Of a DNA stretch of 64,000 nucleotides, positions 8,628 to 20,300 are shown piece after piece. Under the pieces are notes generated by a model. That model made no database searches. It was not told the origin of the DNA and saw only the letters and a list, made by a program, of their open reading frames with translations. Numbering within the stretch: the stretch's first letter is position 1; every line of letters starts with the position of its first letter. The stretch is from Caenispirillum bisanense (GTDB lineage Bacteria; Pseudomonadota; Alphaproteobacteria; Rhodospirillales; Rhodospirillaceae), in contig NZ_OCNJ01000003.1 in assembly GCF_900230255.1 (NCBI RefSeq), positions 356,822 through 420,821 of the forward strand, read 5' to 3'. A program made the translations under genes and the position numbers.

Positions 8628-9500
8628 ATGGCCGACGCCGCCAGCCGCCCCGTTCGCACGCCGCCGCTGTCGCTGGTGGGCGAGGAAGTGCGGCGCCACG
8701 ATCGCGACCGCTTCACCACCGCCCTGTTCGCTCCGGCGGAGGCGCGCGAGGACCTGTTCGCGGTCTATGCCTTCAATGCGGAGGTGGCGAGCATCCGCGA
8801 GAAGGTGCACGAGACCATGATCGGTTTCATGCGGCTGCAGTGGTGGCGCGACACGCTGGATGGCATCTACGCCGGCGGCGCGGTGCCCGCCGGTCACCCG
8901 GTGGCGCAGGCGCTGGCGGAGGCGATCCGCCGTCGCGACCTGCCGCGCGACGCCTTCGACGCGGTGCTCGAGGCACGCGAGCTGGACATGGCCGACGAAC
9001 CGCCGGTCGACCGGGCCGCCTTCCTCGCCTATGCCCGCGGCTCCGGCGGCGGCCTCCAGCGGCTGGCGGCGCACGTGCTGGCCGGCCGCGACGCCGAAAC
9101 GGCGGCGGCGGCCGAGGATGTGGGCACGGCCTGGACGGTGGTCGGGCTGCTGCGCGCCGCGGCCTTCCACGCGGCGCAGCGGCGGGTCTACCTGCCGGCG
9201 GCCGATCTGGCGGCGCAGGGTGAGGGGCCGGAGGTGGTGGTGGCGGGTGTTCCGCACGCCGCCGTCGCCGCCGTCGCCGAGCAACTGGCGGGGGAGGCGA
9301 GGGGAGCCCTTGCCGCCGCCCGGGCGCGGCGTGGGGCGGTGCGGCGCGAGGCGGTGCCGGCCCTGCTGCCGGCGGTGCTGGCGGACGGCTATCTCGCCAG
9401 GCTTCAGCGACTCGACTGGAACGTCTTTCACCCCGACATGGCGATGGTCGACCCGCAGCCGCTGCGCCTGACCCTGCGCGCCTTCCTGCGCAGGTGGTGA
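8628..9500 (+). CDS. Squalene/phytoene synthase family protein, NDUFAF6-like
   Basis: A 290-residue member of the squalene/phytoene synthase superfamily, distinct from hpnC and hpnD. The N-terminus contains VRRHDRDRFTTALFAPAEAR and LFAVYAFNAEVASIREKVHE, with MRLQWWRDTLDGIY following, the pattern of mitochondrial NDUFAF6 and its alphaproteobacterial relatives. The first Asp-rich motif of true prenyl synthases (DDxxD) is replaced by AEVASIRE. The second region (TAWTVVGLLRAAAFHAAQRRVYLP) also lacks its aspartates. Catalysis is therefore doubtful, and a complex-I-assembly or chaperone-like role is more likely. ATG at 8628 has AGGAAA six to eight bases upstream; an ATG at 8571 is possible. It is divergent from hpnC with a 92-bp shared promoter gap. 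Confidence 0.82.
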   Translation: MADAASRPVRTPPLSLVGEEVRRHDRDRFTTALFAPAEAREDLFAVYAFNAEVASIREKVHETMIGFMRLQWWRDTLDGIYAGGAVPAGHPVAQALAEAIRRRDLPRDAFDAVLEARELDMADEPPVDRAAFLAYARGSGGGLQRLAAHVLAGRDAETAAAAEDVGTAWTVVGLLRAAAFHAAQRRVYLPAADLAAQGEGPEVVVAGVPHAAVAAVAEQLAGEARGALAAARARRGAVRREAVPALLPAVLADGYLARLQRLDWNVFHPDMAMVDPQPLRLTLRAFLRRW

Positions 9501-9731
9501 GGGGGTGGCCTGGACTTCCGCCCGTTGTGGCACGGAAGGCTATGTCCATACTGAGTTTGGTGATAGGCCCGGCCGCCGACTTACGTCGGGTGGTTAGGGG
9601 CGGTTGCCAAACAAATCAAGCCATTGATTCCGAGTCGCTGCGGGCGTACTTTAACAGCCGACCCTCAGGGTCTTGGTGAAGAGAGGATTTTTTCGCCCAA
9701 CGCAATCCCGCGAAGAGGGGAGACGGCGATC

Positions 9732-9926
9732 ATGGACCCGCGCAAAGCAACCGCCGGCCAGCATGCTGCTGCCGTGTTGTGCGTTCTGCTCGTCAGCTTC
9801 GTCATGCATGGCCTGATTTCCCTGGGCGGCTGGGGTGAGACGGGGGCGCAGGCCTCGCTGTCCACCGACCCGGCGCTGGCGCAGACCTTCGACAGCGTGC
9901 TCTACCTGAAGCCAGGCCTGCGCTGA
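9732..9926 (+). CDS. Small single-span membrane protein, unknown function
   Basis: A 64-residue ORF that I do not recognise. Residues about 10-31 form one hydrophobic helix (AAAVLCVLLVSFVMHGLISL), followed by a polar, Ala/Thr-rich tail ending in YLKPGLR. The ATG at 9732 is preceded by a purine-rich stretch (gaagaggggagacggcgatc) that contains GAGG and GGAG. A clear terminator lies eight bases after the stop, which supports a real transcription unit. The upstream 231 bp (9501-9731) holds no other gene and is noticeably less GC-rich, as expected of a promoter. Confidence 0.6.
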   Translation: MDPRKATAGQHAAAVLCVLLVSFVMHGLISLGGWGETGAQASLSTDPALAQTFDSVLYLKPGLR

Positions 9927-9933
9927 AACACCG

Positions 9934-9957
9934 AAGGGGCGCCTCGCGGCGCCCCTT
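9934..9957. terminator. Bidirectional terminator
   Basis: A 10-bp perfect stem (AAGGGGCGCC arm, loop tcgc) lies between the small membrane protein gene and the convergent trmFO. Confidence 0.7.
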
Positions 9958-9989
9958 GCGTTTGAACTCCATCGTTTTCCGGCCGTGTC

Positions 9990-11381
9990 TCAGGCCGCCG
10001 CCGTTCCCGTCCCGCCGAAGGGCGACGCGGCGAGCCAGGCGTCGAAGTCGCGCATGGCCCGCCGGCTGTAGGCGGCTTTGCGGTCGCGCCCCTTGGGCAG
10101 GCGGCCGCGGGCGGTGCGCTCCAGGTCATCGGGCCCGAGGTCGGGGAACAGGCCGAAGTTCACGTTCATGGGCTGGAAGGTCTCCGCCTCCGCCCCGCCG
10201 GTGATGTGGCCGAGCAGGGCGCCCATGGCCGTGGTGCGCGGCGGTGCCGTCTGGTCCAGCCCGAGCCGCTCGGCGGCGGCGAATCGGCCGGCGACCAAGC
10301 CCATGGAGGCGCTTTCCACATAGCCCTCGCAGCCCGAGATCTGGCCGGCGAAGCGCAGGCGCGGCGCGGCCTTGAGGCGCTGGCGGTCGTCCAGCAGGCG
10401 GGGGCTGTTGAGGAAGGTGTTGCGGTGGATGCCGCCCAGCCGCGCGAACTCGGCATTCTCCAGGCCCGGGATCATGCGGAAGATGCGCGATTGTTCGCCG
10501 TACTTCAGCTTGGTCTGGAAGCCGACGATGTTGTAGAGCGTGCCGAGCGCGTTGTCCTGGCGCAGCTGCACCACCGCATAGGGGCGCACGCCCGGCGTGT
10601 GCGGGTTGGTCAGGCCGATGGGCTTCATGGGGCCGAAGGTGAGGGTGCGGCGGCCGCGTTCGGCCATGACCTCGATGGGCAGGCAGCCCTCGAAATAGGG
10701 CGTGTCCTTCTCCCACTCCTTGAACTCGGTCTTCTCGGCGGCCAGCAGGGCGTCGATGAAGGCCTCGTATTCGTCGCGGCTCATGGGGCAGTTGATGTAG
10801 TCGGTGCCCGTGCCCTTGTCGTAGCGCGACTGGTACCACGCCTTGTCGAAGTCGATGGACTCCTTGTAGACGATGGGCGCGATGGCGTCGAAGAAGGCGA
10901 GGCTTTCTTCGCCCGTCAGCCGCCCGATCGCCTCGGCCAGCGGGGCGCTGGTCAGGGGGCCGGTGGCGACGATGACGCTGTCCCATTCCTCGGGCGGCAA
11001 GCCGGCGACCTCGCCGCGCTCGATTGTGACGAGCGGGTGCTCGGCCAGGCGCTGCTGCACTTCTTCCGCGAAGGCGTCGCGGTCGACGGCGAGCGCCCCG
11101 CCCGCCGGTACCGCATGCTTGTCGGCGCAGGCCAGGATCAGCGAGCCGCAGCGGCGCATTTCCCAATGCAGCAACCCGACGGCGTTATAGTCGGCGTCGT
11201 CGGAGCGGAACGAGTTGGAGCACACCAGCTCCGCCAGCCGGTCGGTCTGGTGGGCGTCGGTGCGGCGGTGCGGGCGCATCTCGTGCAGGATCACGGGGAC
11301 GCCGGCGCTGGCGAGCTGCCACGCCGCTTCGGACCCGGCGAGACCGCCGCCGATGATGTGGACGGGTGCGATGTCGGACAT
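9990..11381 (-). CDS. trmFO: tRNA (uracil-54-C5)-methyltransferase TrmFO, folate dependent
   Basis: TrmFO makes ribothymidine at position 54 of tRNA using methylenetetrahydrofolate and FAD. The 463 residues are the full usual length. An N-terminal Rossmann FAD site ([18 protein letters not shown], about residues 7-24) is followed by HEMRP. The family blocks are [20 protein letters not shown] with its cysteine, [13 protein letters not shown] and the [13 protein letters not shown] block. [20 protein letters not shown] follows near residue 345. The start is ATG at 11381. The GidA-like N-terminus could mislead, but the short length and CPM motif fit TrmFO. Confidence 0.96.
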   Translation of the reverse strand: MSDIAPVHIIGGGLAGSEAAWQLASAGVPVILHEMRPHRRTDAHQTDRLAELVCSNSFRSDDADYNAVGLLHWEMRRCGSLILACADKHAVPAGGALAVDRDAFAEEVQQRLAEHPLVTIERGEVAGLPPEEWDSVIVATGPLTSAPLAEAIGRLTGEESLAFFDAIAPIVYKESIDFDKAWYQSRYDKGTGTDYINCPMSRDEYEAFIDALLAAEKTEFKEWEKDTPYFEGCLPIEVMAERGRRTLTFGPMKPIGLTNPHTPGVRPYAVVQLRQDNALGTLYNIVGFQTKLKYGEQSRIFRMIPGLENAEFARLGGIHRNTFLNSPRLLDDRQRLKAAPRLRFAGQISGCEGYVESASMGLVAGRFAAAERLGLDQTAPPRTTAMGALLGHITGGAEAETFQPMNVNFGLFPDLGPDDLERTARGRLPKGRDRKAAYSRRAMRDFDAWLAASPFGGTGTAAA

Positions 11382-11493
11382 GGGCCGTCATGTAGTCGTC
11401 CGCCGCGCTGCTGTCCAGCGTGGAGTTGACTTAAGGCCCGCCGCGACCATTCTATGAGCGCCTTTTCATGAACACGGGCCGGGACGACCAGAC

Positions 11494-11934
11494 GTGGAAG
11501 CCTTCTTCGCCGAGTACAAGGACCTCATTCTCGCCGCCGCCGCCGGCGTGTTCGCCTATGTGGGCATCAAGGTCATCCCGCGGCTGATCTCGGGCGCCGG
11601 ATTCATCGGCCCGCGCGAAGTGAACGAACGCCTGAAGGCCGGCGACGAGGTGGTGATTCTCGACGTGCGCGAGCCGGCCGAGTTCAGCGGGGATCTCGGC
11701 CACGTACCGGGCGCCGTCAACCTGCCGCTCGGCGAGCTGGGCCGGCGCATGGACGAGCTGCGGCCGCAACTGGCGGCCTATGCCGACACGCCGGTCTACG
11801 TCATGTGCCGCACCGCCGCCCGCGCCGCCTCCGCCGCCCGCGTGCTGAAGAAGGCGGGGCTCGGCAAGGTGCAGGTGGTGGCCGGCGGCATGGTCAAGTG
11901 GAACAGCGAGAAGCTGCCCACCACCCGGCGCTGA
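11494..11934 (+). CDS. Membrane-anchored rhodanese-domain protein
   Basis: A 146-residue protein with one N-terminal helix (about residues 10-30, LILAAAAGVFAYVGIKVI) and a single rhodanese domain (about 40-140). Rhodanese features are VVILDVREPAEFSGDLGHVPGA and the active-site loop CRTAARA around residue 109, whose cysteine can carry a persulfide. The start is a GTG at 11494; no ATG lies upstream in frame without entering trmFO's promoter. The physiological sulfur donor and acceptor cannot be inferred. It is divergent from trmFO with a 112-bp gap. Confidence 0.87.
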   Translation: MEAFFAEYKDLILAAAAGVFAYVGIKVIPRLISGAGFIGPREVNERLKAGDEVVILDVREPAEFSGDLGHVPGAVNLPLGELGRRMDELRPQLAAYADTPVYVMCRTAARAASAARVLKKAGLGKVQVVAGGMVKWNSEKLPTTRR

Positions 11935-12047
11935 CGCCGCCGCCCCGTTCGGGTGGGTTCGGCGAAACTTCATGGTTTCAACGGCGCCCGGAAGGCCTTA
12001 TACAGGGCGCCGTCCTTTTTCTGCCGACCTAAGGAGACCGGGGCGTC

Positions 12048-12467
12048 ATGGCGAGCAAATCCTACTACGTGATCGGCGGCGAATATGCCGACACCAGCTT
12101 CACCAAACCGGCGGCGGGCACCGAGCTGGAAAAGCACGGCCCCTTCACCGAGAAGGAAGCCCACGACTTCTGGCGCGACCTGACGGGCAAGACCGTCGAC
12201 AACGCCATGGTCCGCTACGTGGTGCGCAACGAGGGCGACCTGCCCGACCAGCAGTTCTGGGTGGTCGGCGGCGAATACAAGTCGACCGACTTCGAGGAGA
12301 TCGCCGAGGGCCGCAAGTTCGAGGTCTACGGCCCCTTCGGCAAGCAGCAGGCGCTGGACTTCTGGCGCGGCCTGACCAGCCAGACCATCGACAGCGCGAC
12401 GCACCGCTACAGCATCGTCACCGACCCGGACAAGACCCGCGAGAAGCAGGCCGAACAGGCCTCCTGA
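12048..12467 (+). CDS. Tandem DUF4170-domain protein
   Basis: A 139-residue soluble protein made of two copies of the short DUF4170 unit. Copy 1 is about residues 5-62 (YYVIGGEYADTSF to MVRYVV) and copy 2 about 69-127 (FWVVGGEYKSTDF to THRYSIV). Each copy carries VGGEY or IGGEY, then GPF, then a DFWR segment (DFWRDLT in copy 1, DFWRGLT in copy 2). Most family members I know of are a single unit of ~70-80 residues, so this one is an internal duplication or fusion. ATG at 12048 has AAGGAG 12 bases upstream. The function is unknown. A strong terminator follows at 12568-12599. Confidence 0.8.
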   Translation: MASKSYYVIGGEYADTSFTKPAAGTELEKHGPFTEKEAHDFWRDLTGKTVDNAMVRYVVRNEGDLPDQQFWVVGGEYKSTDFEEIAEGRKFEVYGPFGKQQALDFWRGLTSQTIDSATHRYSIVTDPDKTREKQAEQAS

Positions 12468-12567
12468 CGCGAGCCGAGAGGCCAGGGCAGAGCAGGCGGT
12501 CGGAGTTCGGTACTCCCCCAGTCTCCACGACGACCGCCCCTGCACCGCGACGGGACACGGATGAACC

Positions 12568-12599
12568 AAGGCCCGGCCGGGGAAACTCGGCCGGGCCTT
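12568..12599. terminator. Bidirectional terminator
   Basis: A perfect 12-bp stem (AAGGCCCGGCCG arm, 8-nt loop) with a short T/A flank lies between the DUF4170 gene and the convergent toxin gene. Confidence 0.75.
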
Positions 12600-12624
12600 C
12601 GTGAGTCCAGCTCCCGATTGCAGT

Positions 12625-13008
12625 CTAGCTGCTGTGGACGGGTAGGAGCGTCGCGCCGTATCGCGGCATGGTCCGGTCGGCAGAGACGAACGTCAGTCCG
12701 TCGCATAGCGCCTGCGCGACCAGAACGCGGTCGAACGGGTCACGATGGTGGGGCGGCAAACCTTCGAGGACGGCCAGGTGCCGGATCTCGATCGGTAGCA
12801 GTATGAAGCCGGCGCGTTCCAGCAACTCGCGGAAGTCGAGATCGAAGGTCAGTTTGCCGAGGCTTCGCTTGATGACGATCTCCCACAGCGACGCAATGCT
12901 GACGTAGACCGTCGCGTCCGGTGCCGCGATCGCATCGGCGACCGCTGCTGGAAAATCCTCGCCGTTGGCCCACCAGATCAGGATGTGGGTATCGAGGAGT
13001 AGCTTCAC
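12625..13008 (-). CDS. vapC: PIN-domain toxin, VapC family
   Basis: A 127-residue PIN-domain ribonuclease, the toxin of a type II toxin-antitoxin pair. Acidic active-site residues are visible: the Asp in LLLDTHILIWW (residue 6), the Glu in SIASLWEIVIK (about 43), and the Asp in HHRDPFDRVLVAQAL (about 90-93). The C-terminal LTFVSADRTMPRYGA block is also typical. The class with DTHILIWW is usually paired with Phd/YefM antitoxins, as here. ATG at 13008 overlaps the antitoxin stop by four bases (ATGA), so the two are translationally coupled. VapC toxins normally cleave tRNA or rRNA; the target is not predictable. Confidence 0.9.
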   Translation of the reverse strand: MKLLLDTHILIWWANGEDFPAAVADAIAAPDATVYVSIASLWEIVIKRSLGKLTFDLDFRELLERAGFILLPIEIRHLAVLEGLPPHHRDPFDRVLVAQALCDGLTFVSADRTMPRYGATLLPVHSS

Positions 13009-13280
13009 CGGCTGACGTCCCCGTCGTCGCCGCGGCCCTCGAAGGCGTCAATCAACCACTCCGGTGTCTCGTCGAAGTCCGGCGCCATCCAGACCCGGCC
13101 CTTGTACTGGCCGGGGCGCCGGTCGGGACGGCTCTTCACGTCGACAGGGTCCGGAACCGCCACCAGCCGCACCGCCTTGCCGTCCTTGCGAATGACCACG
13201 TCCTCGCCGGCCGCCACGCGGTCGACGAGGGTCCCGAGCTGGCTTGCCGCTTCCTGGTCGGTGACGACGGTGGTCCGCAT
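13005..13280 (-). CDS. Antitoxin, Phd/YefM family
   Basis: A 91-residue antitoxin expected to bind the neighbouring PIN toxin and repress the operon. The N-terminal half has the Phd/YefM look: TVVTDQEAASQLGTLVDRV, then AAGEDVVIRKDGKAVRLVAV. The C-terminal half (KGRVWMAPDFDETPEWLIDA) is the toxin-binding tail seen in antitoxins paired with this VapC class. ATG at 13280 is preceded by GAAGGAGCG, a strong ribosome-binding site, which fits higher antitoxin than toxin translation. It is first in the operon. Confidence 0.88.
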   Translation of the reverse strand: MRTTVVTDQEAASQLGTLVDRVAAGEDVVIRKDGKAVRLVAVPDPVDVKSRPDRRPGQYKGRVWMAPDFDETPEWLIDAFEGRGDDGDVSR

Positions 13281-13380
13281 CGGCGCGCTCCTTCTTCATC
13301 AGAGTATAAGGCCACGCCCGGTCGCCGTCACGCCCGTTGCCGTGCGCGCAGACATCCATGGCGTCCCTCGATGCTCAGCG

Positions 13381-13830
13381 CTAGTCCGGCATGTACTCGT
13401 CGTCGAGCGCCTGCTCCAGGGTGAAGGGCGCTTCCTCGGGGAACGTGGAGGCGGGCAGCCCGGTTTCCGCTACCGCATTGCGGCGGGCCACGCCATAGGC
13501 CTTGTCCCAAAGGGTCGTCAGGTGTGGCCGCAGGCTCGGGCTGTCGGCGACCAAGGCCGCGATCTCGTCGCGGGCATTGATGATGGAGACTTCCCTCCCG
13601 CCTTTGCGCTTGTCCGGTTGGTACGTCCACTTCAGGAGGTGCAGCAGCAGCACCTTCAGGTGGCTGTTGAGCGCCTGGCGTTGCGCCTTGCCCATGTCTT
13701 CCAGTTCCTCCGCCACCGTGTCGGCGTCGATGGCAGTGCCGATGCGGCTGCCGGCGGCGCGCAGGGACGCCGCCTGATCCATCAGCCAGGCGTGATAGTC
13801 CTCGTCGTAATGCGGTCGCTGGTGACGCAT
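13381..13830 (-). CDS. DUF29 family protein
   Basis: A 149-residue soluble helical protein of the DUF29 family, common in cyanobacteria and proteobacteria and of unknown function. Family features are YDEDYHAWLMDQAASLRAA, then DADTVAEELEDMGKAQRQAL and LKVLLLHLLKWTYQP. The middle carries INARDEIAALVADSPSLR. ATG at 13830 with GGAGG upstream was preferred to the track start at 13887. It lies 53 bp downstream of uvrA on the same strand and could be read from the uvrA promoter. Occurrence beside a toxin-antitoxin pair is typical of small accessory genes but does not prove a linked role. Confidence 0.83.
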   Translation of the reverse strand: MRHQRPHYDEDYHAWLMDQAASLRAAGSRIGTAIDADTVAEELEDMGKAQRQALNSHLKVLLLHLLKWTYQPDKRKGGREVSIINARDEIAALVADSPSLRPHLTTLWDKAYGVARRNAVAETGLPASTFPEEAPFTLEQALDDEYMPD

Positions 13831-13883
13831 GGGTGCCTCCAGGGGCGGTCTCGCGCCAAGTCTATCCGCTGCCGCCGCCCCCG

Positions 13884-16739
13884 TCACGCCCGCAGCCGGG
13901 TGGCCGTGTTGGTCAGGTAGGGCTTCAGGTAGCGGCCGGTGTAACTCTCCTCCACCTCCACGATTTCTTCCGGCGTGCCGGCGGCGACCACCTTGCCGCC
14001 GCCCGAGCCGCCCTCGGGGCCGATGTCGACGATCCAGTCGGCGGTCTTGATGACTTCCAGGTTGTGCTCGATCACCACCACCGTGTTACCCGTCTCCACC
14101 AGCTGGTGCAGCACTTCCATGAGCTTGCGCACGTCCTCGAAGTGCAGGCCGGTGGTCGGTTCGTCTAGGATATAGAGGGTGCGGCCGGTGGCGCGGCGCG
14201 ACAGTTCCTTTGCCAGTTTCACGCGCTGCGCCTCACCGCCCGAAAGGGTGGTGGCCTGCTGGCCGAGGTGGATGTAGCCGAGGCCCACCTGCTTCAGCAG
14301 TTCCATCTTGTCACGGATCACCGGCACCGCCTTGAAGAAGTCGGCCGCCTCTTCCACTGTCATGTCGAGGACGTCGGCGATGGACTTGCCCTTGAAGGCG
14401 ACCTCCAGCGTCTCGCGGTTGTAGCGCTTGCCCTTGCAGACGTCGCAGGTGACGTAGACGTCGGGCAGGAAGTGCATTTCGATCTTGATGAGGCCGTCGC
14501 CCTGGCACGCCTCGCAGCGCCCGCCCTTCACGTTGAAGCTGAAGCGCCCCGGCTTGTAGCCGCGCGCCTGGGCCTCCGGCAGGCCGGCGAACCAGTCGCG
14601 GATGGGGGTGAAGGCGCCGCAGTAGGTGGCGGGGTTGGACCGCGGCGTGCGGCCGATGGGGCTCTGGTCGATGTCGACGATCTTGTCGATGTGCACCAGC
14701 CCGTCGATACGCTCGTGCGGCGCCGGGTGTTCGCGGGCGCCGTGCAGGGTGCGGGCGAGGGCCTTGTAGAGCGTCTCGATCACCAGCGACGACTTGCCGC
14801 CGCCGGAGACGCCGGTGACGCAGGTGAAGGTGCCGAGCGGGAAGTCCACCGTCACGTTCCGCAGGTTGTTGGCCCGCGCCCCGACCACGCTCAGCGCCTT
14901 GCCGTTGCCCTTGCGGCGCACCGCCGGCACCGGTACGAACTTCTTGCCCGTCAGGTACTGCCCGGTCAGCGAGGCCTCGTTGGCCATGACTTCGTCCGGC
15001 GTGCCCTCGGCGACGATGACGCCGCCGTGGCGGCCGGCGCCGGGGCCCATGTCCACCAGATGGTCGGCGCTGCGGATGGCGTCCTCGTCGTGCTCGACCA
15101 CGATGACGGTATTGCCGATGTCGCGCAGCCGCCGCAGCGTCGCGAGCAGGCGGTCGTTGTCGCGCTGGTGCAGGCCGATGGACGGCTCGTCCAGCACGTA
15201 GAGCACGCCCGTGAGGCCCGAACCGATCTGCGACGCCAGCCGGATGCGCTGGCTCTCGCCGCCCGACAGGGTGCCGGAGGTGCGCGCCAGGGTCAGGTAT
15301 TCCAGGCCGACGTTGTTGAGGAACATCAGCCGCTCGTTGATCTCGCGCAGGATGCGGCTGGCGATCTCGCGGTCCTTGGGCTTGAGCTGCGCCTCCAGGC
15401 CCTCGAACCAGGCGCCTGCGTCGGCGATGGACAGGTCGGTGATGTCGGAGATGTCCTTGCCGGCGATCTTCACCGCCAGCGCTTCGGGCTTCAGGCGCTT
15501 GCCGTTGCAGGCCTCGCAGGGGGCGGAGGCGCGGTACTTGTCGAACTCGTCGCGCATGTGCTGCGATTCGGTCTCGCGGTAGCGCCGGGCGATGTTGGGG
15601 ATGACGCCCTCGAACGGCCGTTCCGTGGTGAAGGCGCGCGAGCCGTCGCGGTAGCTCATGCGGATGGGCGTGTTGCCCGAGCCGTCGAGGATCACCCGCT
15701 GCAACTCCGCCGGCAGGTCCTTCCACGGCGTGTCCATGTCGCAGCCGAAGTGGGCCGAGACGCTTTCCAGCGCCTGCTGGTAGTAGGGCGAGACCTGCCC
15801 CGTGGCGGCCCACGGCGCGACGGCGCCCTGGCGCAGGGTGCGGCGTTCGTCGGGCACCACCAGCATGGGGTCGAAGTACATCTTCACGCCGAGCCCGTCG
15901 CAGGTGGGGCAGGCGCCGAAGGGGTTGTTGAACGAGAACAGCCGCGGCTCCACCTCGTCGATGGTGAAGCCGGAGACCGGGCAGGCGAACTTGGCCGAGA
16001 AGGTGGTGCGCTCGCCCGAGCCGGCGTCCTCCGCGAACACAAGGCCGTCGGTCAGGTCCAGCGCCGTCTCGACGGAGTCCGCCAGGCGGCTCTCGATGCC
16101 TTCCTTCACCACCACGCGGTCGACCACGACCTCGATGTCGTGCTTCACCTTCTTGTTGAGGGCGGGTACCTCGTCGATCTCGTAGAGCTCGCCGTCGACC
16201 TTGACGCGCTGGAAGCCCTTGGCCTGCAGCTCGCGCAGTTCCTTGCGGTACTCGCCCTTGCGGCCGCGCACGATGGGGGCCAGCAGGTAGAGGCGGGTGC
16301 CGTCGCCCATCTCCATGATGCGGTCGACCATCTGGCTGACCGTCTGGCTCTCGATGGGCAGGCCGGTCGCCGGGCTGTGCGGCACGCCGACCCGCGCCCA
16401 CAGGAGGCGCATGTAGTCGTAGATCTCCGTCACCGTTCCGACGGTGGAGCGCGGGTTGCGCGACGTCGTCTTCTGCTCGATGGAGATGGCCGGCGACAGG
16501 CCCTCGATGGATTCCACGTCCGGCTTCTGCATCAGTTCCAGGAACTGGCGCGCGTAGGCCGACAGGCTCTCGACGTAGCGCCGCTGGCCTTCCGCGTAGA
16601 TGGTGTCGAAAGCGAGCGACGATTTGCCCGACCCCGACAGGCCGGTGATGACCACCAGCTTGTCGCGCGGCAGGGCGACGTCGATGTTCTTCAGATTGTG
16701 CTCGCGGGCGCCGCTGACGCGGATGTACTGCTGCGACAT
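13884..16739 (-). CDS. uvrA: Excinuclease ABC subunit UvrA
   Basis: UvrA is the damage-recognition ATPase of nucleotide excision repair and forms the UvrA2-UvrB scanning complex. The 951 residues are the usual length. They show two ABC ATPase modules: Walker [21 protein letters not shown] near residue 32 and [16 protein letters not shown] near 643, with signatures [13 protein letters not shown] and [13 protein letters not shown]. Zinc-finger cysteines occur in [24 protein letters not shown] and [19 protein letters not shown] at 16739 gives the family N-terminus [18 protein letters not shown]; the reading frame upstream to 16862 is spurious. No SOS box was identified with confidence. Confidence 0.97.
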   Translation of the reverse strand: MSQQYIRVSGAREHNLKNIDVALPRDKLVVITGLSGSGKSSLAFDTIYAEGQRRYVESLSAYARQFLELMQKPDVESIEGLSPAISIEQKTTSRNPRSTVGTVTEIYDYMRLLWARVGVPHSPATGLPIESQTVSQMVDRIMEMGDGTRLYLLAPIVRGRKGEYRKELRELQAKGFQRVKVDGELYEIDEVPALNKKVKHDIEVVVDRVVVKEGIESRLADSVETALDLTDGLVFAEDAGSGERTTFSAKFACPVSGFTIDEVEPRLFSFNNPFGACPTCDGLGVKMYFDPMLVVPDERRTLRQGAVAPWAATGQVSPYYQQALESVSAHFGCDMDTPWKDLPAELQRVILDGSGNTPIRMSYRDGSRAFTTERPFEGVIPNIARRYRETESQHMRDEFDKYRASAPCEACNGKRLKPEALAVKIAGKDISDITDLSIADAGAWFEGLEAQLKPKDREIASRILREINERLMFLNNVGLEYLTLARTSGTLSGGESQRIRLASQIGSGLTGVLYVLDEPSIGLHQRDNDRLLATLRRLRDIGNTVIVVEHDEDAIRSADHLVDMGPGAGRHGGVIVAEGTPDEVMANEASLTGQYLTGKKFVPVPAVRRKGNGKALSVVGARANNLRNVTVDFPLGTFTCVTGVSGGGKSSLVIETLYKALARTLHGAREHPAPHERIDGLVHIDKIVDIDQSPIGRTPRSNPATYCGAFTPIRDWFAGLPEAQARGYKPGRFSFNVKGGRCEACQGDGLIKIEMHFLPDVYVTCDVCKGKRYNRETLEVAFKGKSIADVLDMTVEEAADFFKAVPVIRDKMELLKQVGLGYIHLGQQATTLSGGEAQRVKLAKELSRRATGRTLYILDEPTTGLHFEDVRKLMEVLHQLVETGNTVVVIEHNLEVIKTADWIVDIGPEGGSGGGKVVAAGTPEEIVEVEESYTGRYLKPYLTNTATRLRA

Positions 16740-17073
16740 GGAGACTCCGGGGAAAATCGAGAGCGCAGGCGGGCCGGTCCCTCGGCGGCGAGCCGGATTT
16801 CGGAACCAACCCGGAACAGATAGAGCAACTTCACCGCCGTGACCAGAGCCCATTACGCACATCCGAAAGGGCCGGATCGGTCCCTATTGCGGTGCAACAA
16901 ATGATCCACGCAATGCCGTTTCGCCGCAACGACTGTTCCGGGAAACTCCCTTTCGTAAAGAAGAAAATTTCGTGACGGGGGCGGGTGCAACTTCTTGACA
17001 GGTCGGATGGGTCCATTACGCTTCCGCCCTTGCTAGTCCCACCGTGCAACTGGGACTTGAAAAAAATTTAAAC
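16740..17073. promoter_or_regulatory. Divergent uvrA / liv intergenic region
   Basis: A 334-bp gene-free gap between uvrA (minus) and livH (plus). A perfect TTGACA lies at 16995-17000 on the plus strand, but nothing close to TATAAT sits 17 bp beyond it, so a -10 cannot be fixed. The region is locally AT-richer around 16950-17070. No tRNA, riboswitch or small gene could be supported here. Confidence 0.4.
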
Positions 17074-18006
<933 letters not shown>

Positions 18007-18009
18007 TCC

Positions 18010-19395
<1,386 letters not shown>

Positions 19396-19405
19396 GGGTG
19401 TGACG

Positions 19406-20299
19406 ATGACGACCGGAAATGTTCTGCTCGACGTCGAGCACCTGACCATGCGCTTCGGCGGCCTGGTGGCGATCGACGACCTGTCCTTCGAAGCCCGCCG
19501 CAACGAGATCACGGCCCTCATCGGTCCCAACGGGGCCGGCAAGACCACCGTGTTCAACTGCCTGACGGGTTTCTACAAGCCGACCGTCGGCCGGCTGAAG
19601 CTCAACCACCCCGCCAAGGGCGACTACCTGCTGGAACGCATGGACGGCTTCCGCATCACGCAGAAGGCGGATGTGGCCCGTACCTTCCAGAACATCCGCC
19701 TGTTCCCGCAGATGTCGGTGCTGGAAAACCTCATGGTCGCCCAGCACAACCGGCTGATGAAGGCGTCCATGTGGACCGTCGGCGGCCTGCTCAACCTGCC
19801 GTCGTTCCGGCAGGCGGAGAAGGAAGCCATCGAGCTCGCCAAGTACTGGCTGAACAAGGTCAGCCTGTACGAGCGCGCCGACTGGGAAGCCGGCAACTTG
19901 CCCTACGGCGACCAGCGCCGCCTGGAAATCTGCCGCGCCATGTGCACCCGGCCCGTCCTGCTCTGCCTCGACGAGCCGGCGGCCGGCCTCAACCCCAAGG
20001 AATCGCTGGAACTGAACGAGCTGCTGCTCGGCATCCGCGACGAGGAGAAGATCGGCATCCTGCTCATCGAACACGACATGAGCGTGGTGATGCAGATCTC
20101 CGACCACGTCGTGGTGCTCGACCACGGCCGCAAGATCTCGGACGGCACGCCGACCGAGGTGAAGAACGATCCGGCGGTGATCCGCGCCTATCTCGGCGAG
20201 GACGAAGACGAGGACCTGCCCAAGGAGGTCGCCAACGATCTCCACATGCCGAGCCACGCGCACGGCACGGGTCACGACCATGGGGGAGGGCAGGGCTGA
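19406..20299 (+). CDS. livG: Branched-chain amino-acid ABC transporter ATPase LivG
   Basis: One of the two ATPases driving the Liv importer, 297 residues. Walker A is LIGPNGAGKTTVFNCLTGFY, and the Q-loop region ARTFQNIRLFPQMSVLENL carries the family insertion. The signature is diverged (NLPYGDQRRLEICRAM, typical of LivG), and Walker B is VLLCLDEPAAGLNPKES, followed by the H-loop EHDMSVVM. The C-terminal ~30 residues are acidic then His-rich (HMPSHAHGTGHDHGGG), unusual for LivG and possibly metal-binding. ATG at 19406 was preferred to GTG at 19400. It is 10 bp after livM. Confidence 0.95.
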   Translation: MTTGNVLLDVEHLTMRFGGLVAIDDLSFEARRNEITALIGPNGAGKTTVFNCLTGFYKPTVGRLKLNHPAKGDYLLERMDGFRITQKADVARTFQNIRLFPQMSVLENLMVAQHNRLMKASMWTVGGLLNLPSFRQAEKEAIELAKYWLNKVSLYERADWEAGNLPYGDQRRLEICRAMCTRPVLLCLDEPAAGLNPKESLELNELLLGIRDEEKIGILLIEHDMSVVMQISDHVVVLDHGRKISDGTPTEVKNDPAVIRAYLGEDEDEDLPKEVANDLHMPSHAHGTGHDHGGGQG

Positions 20300-20300
20300 C

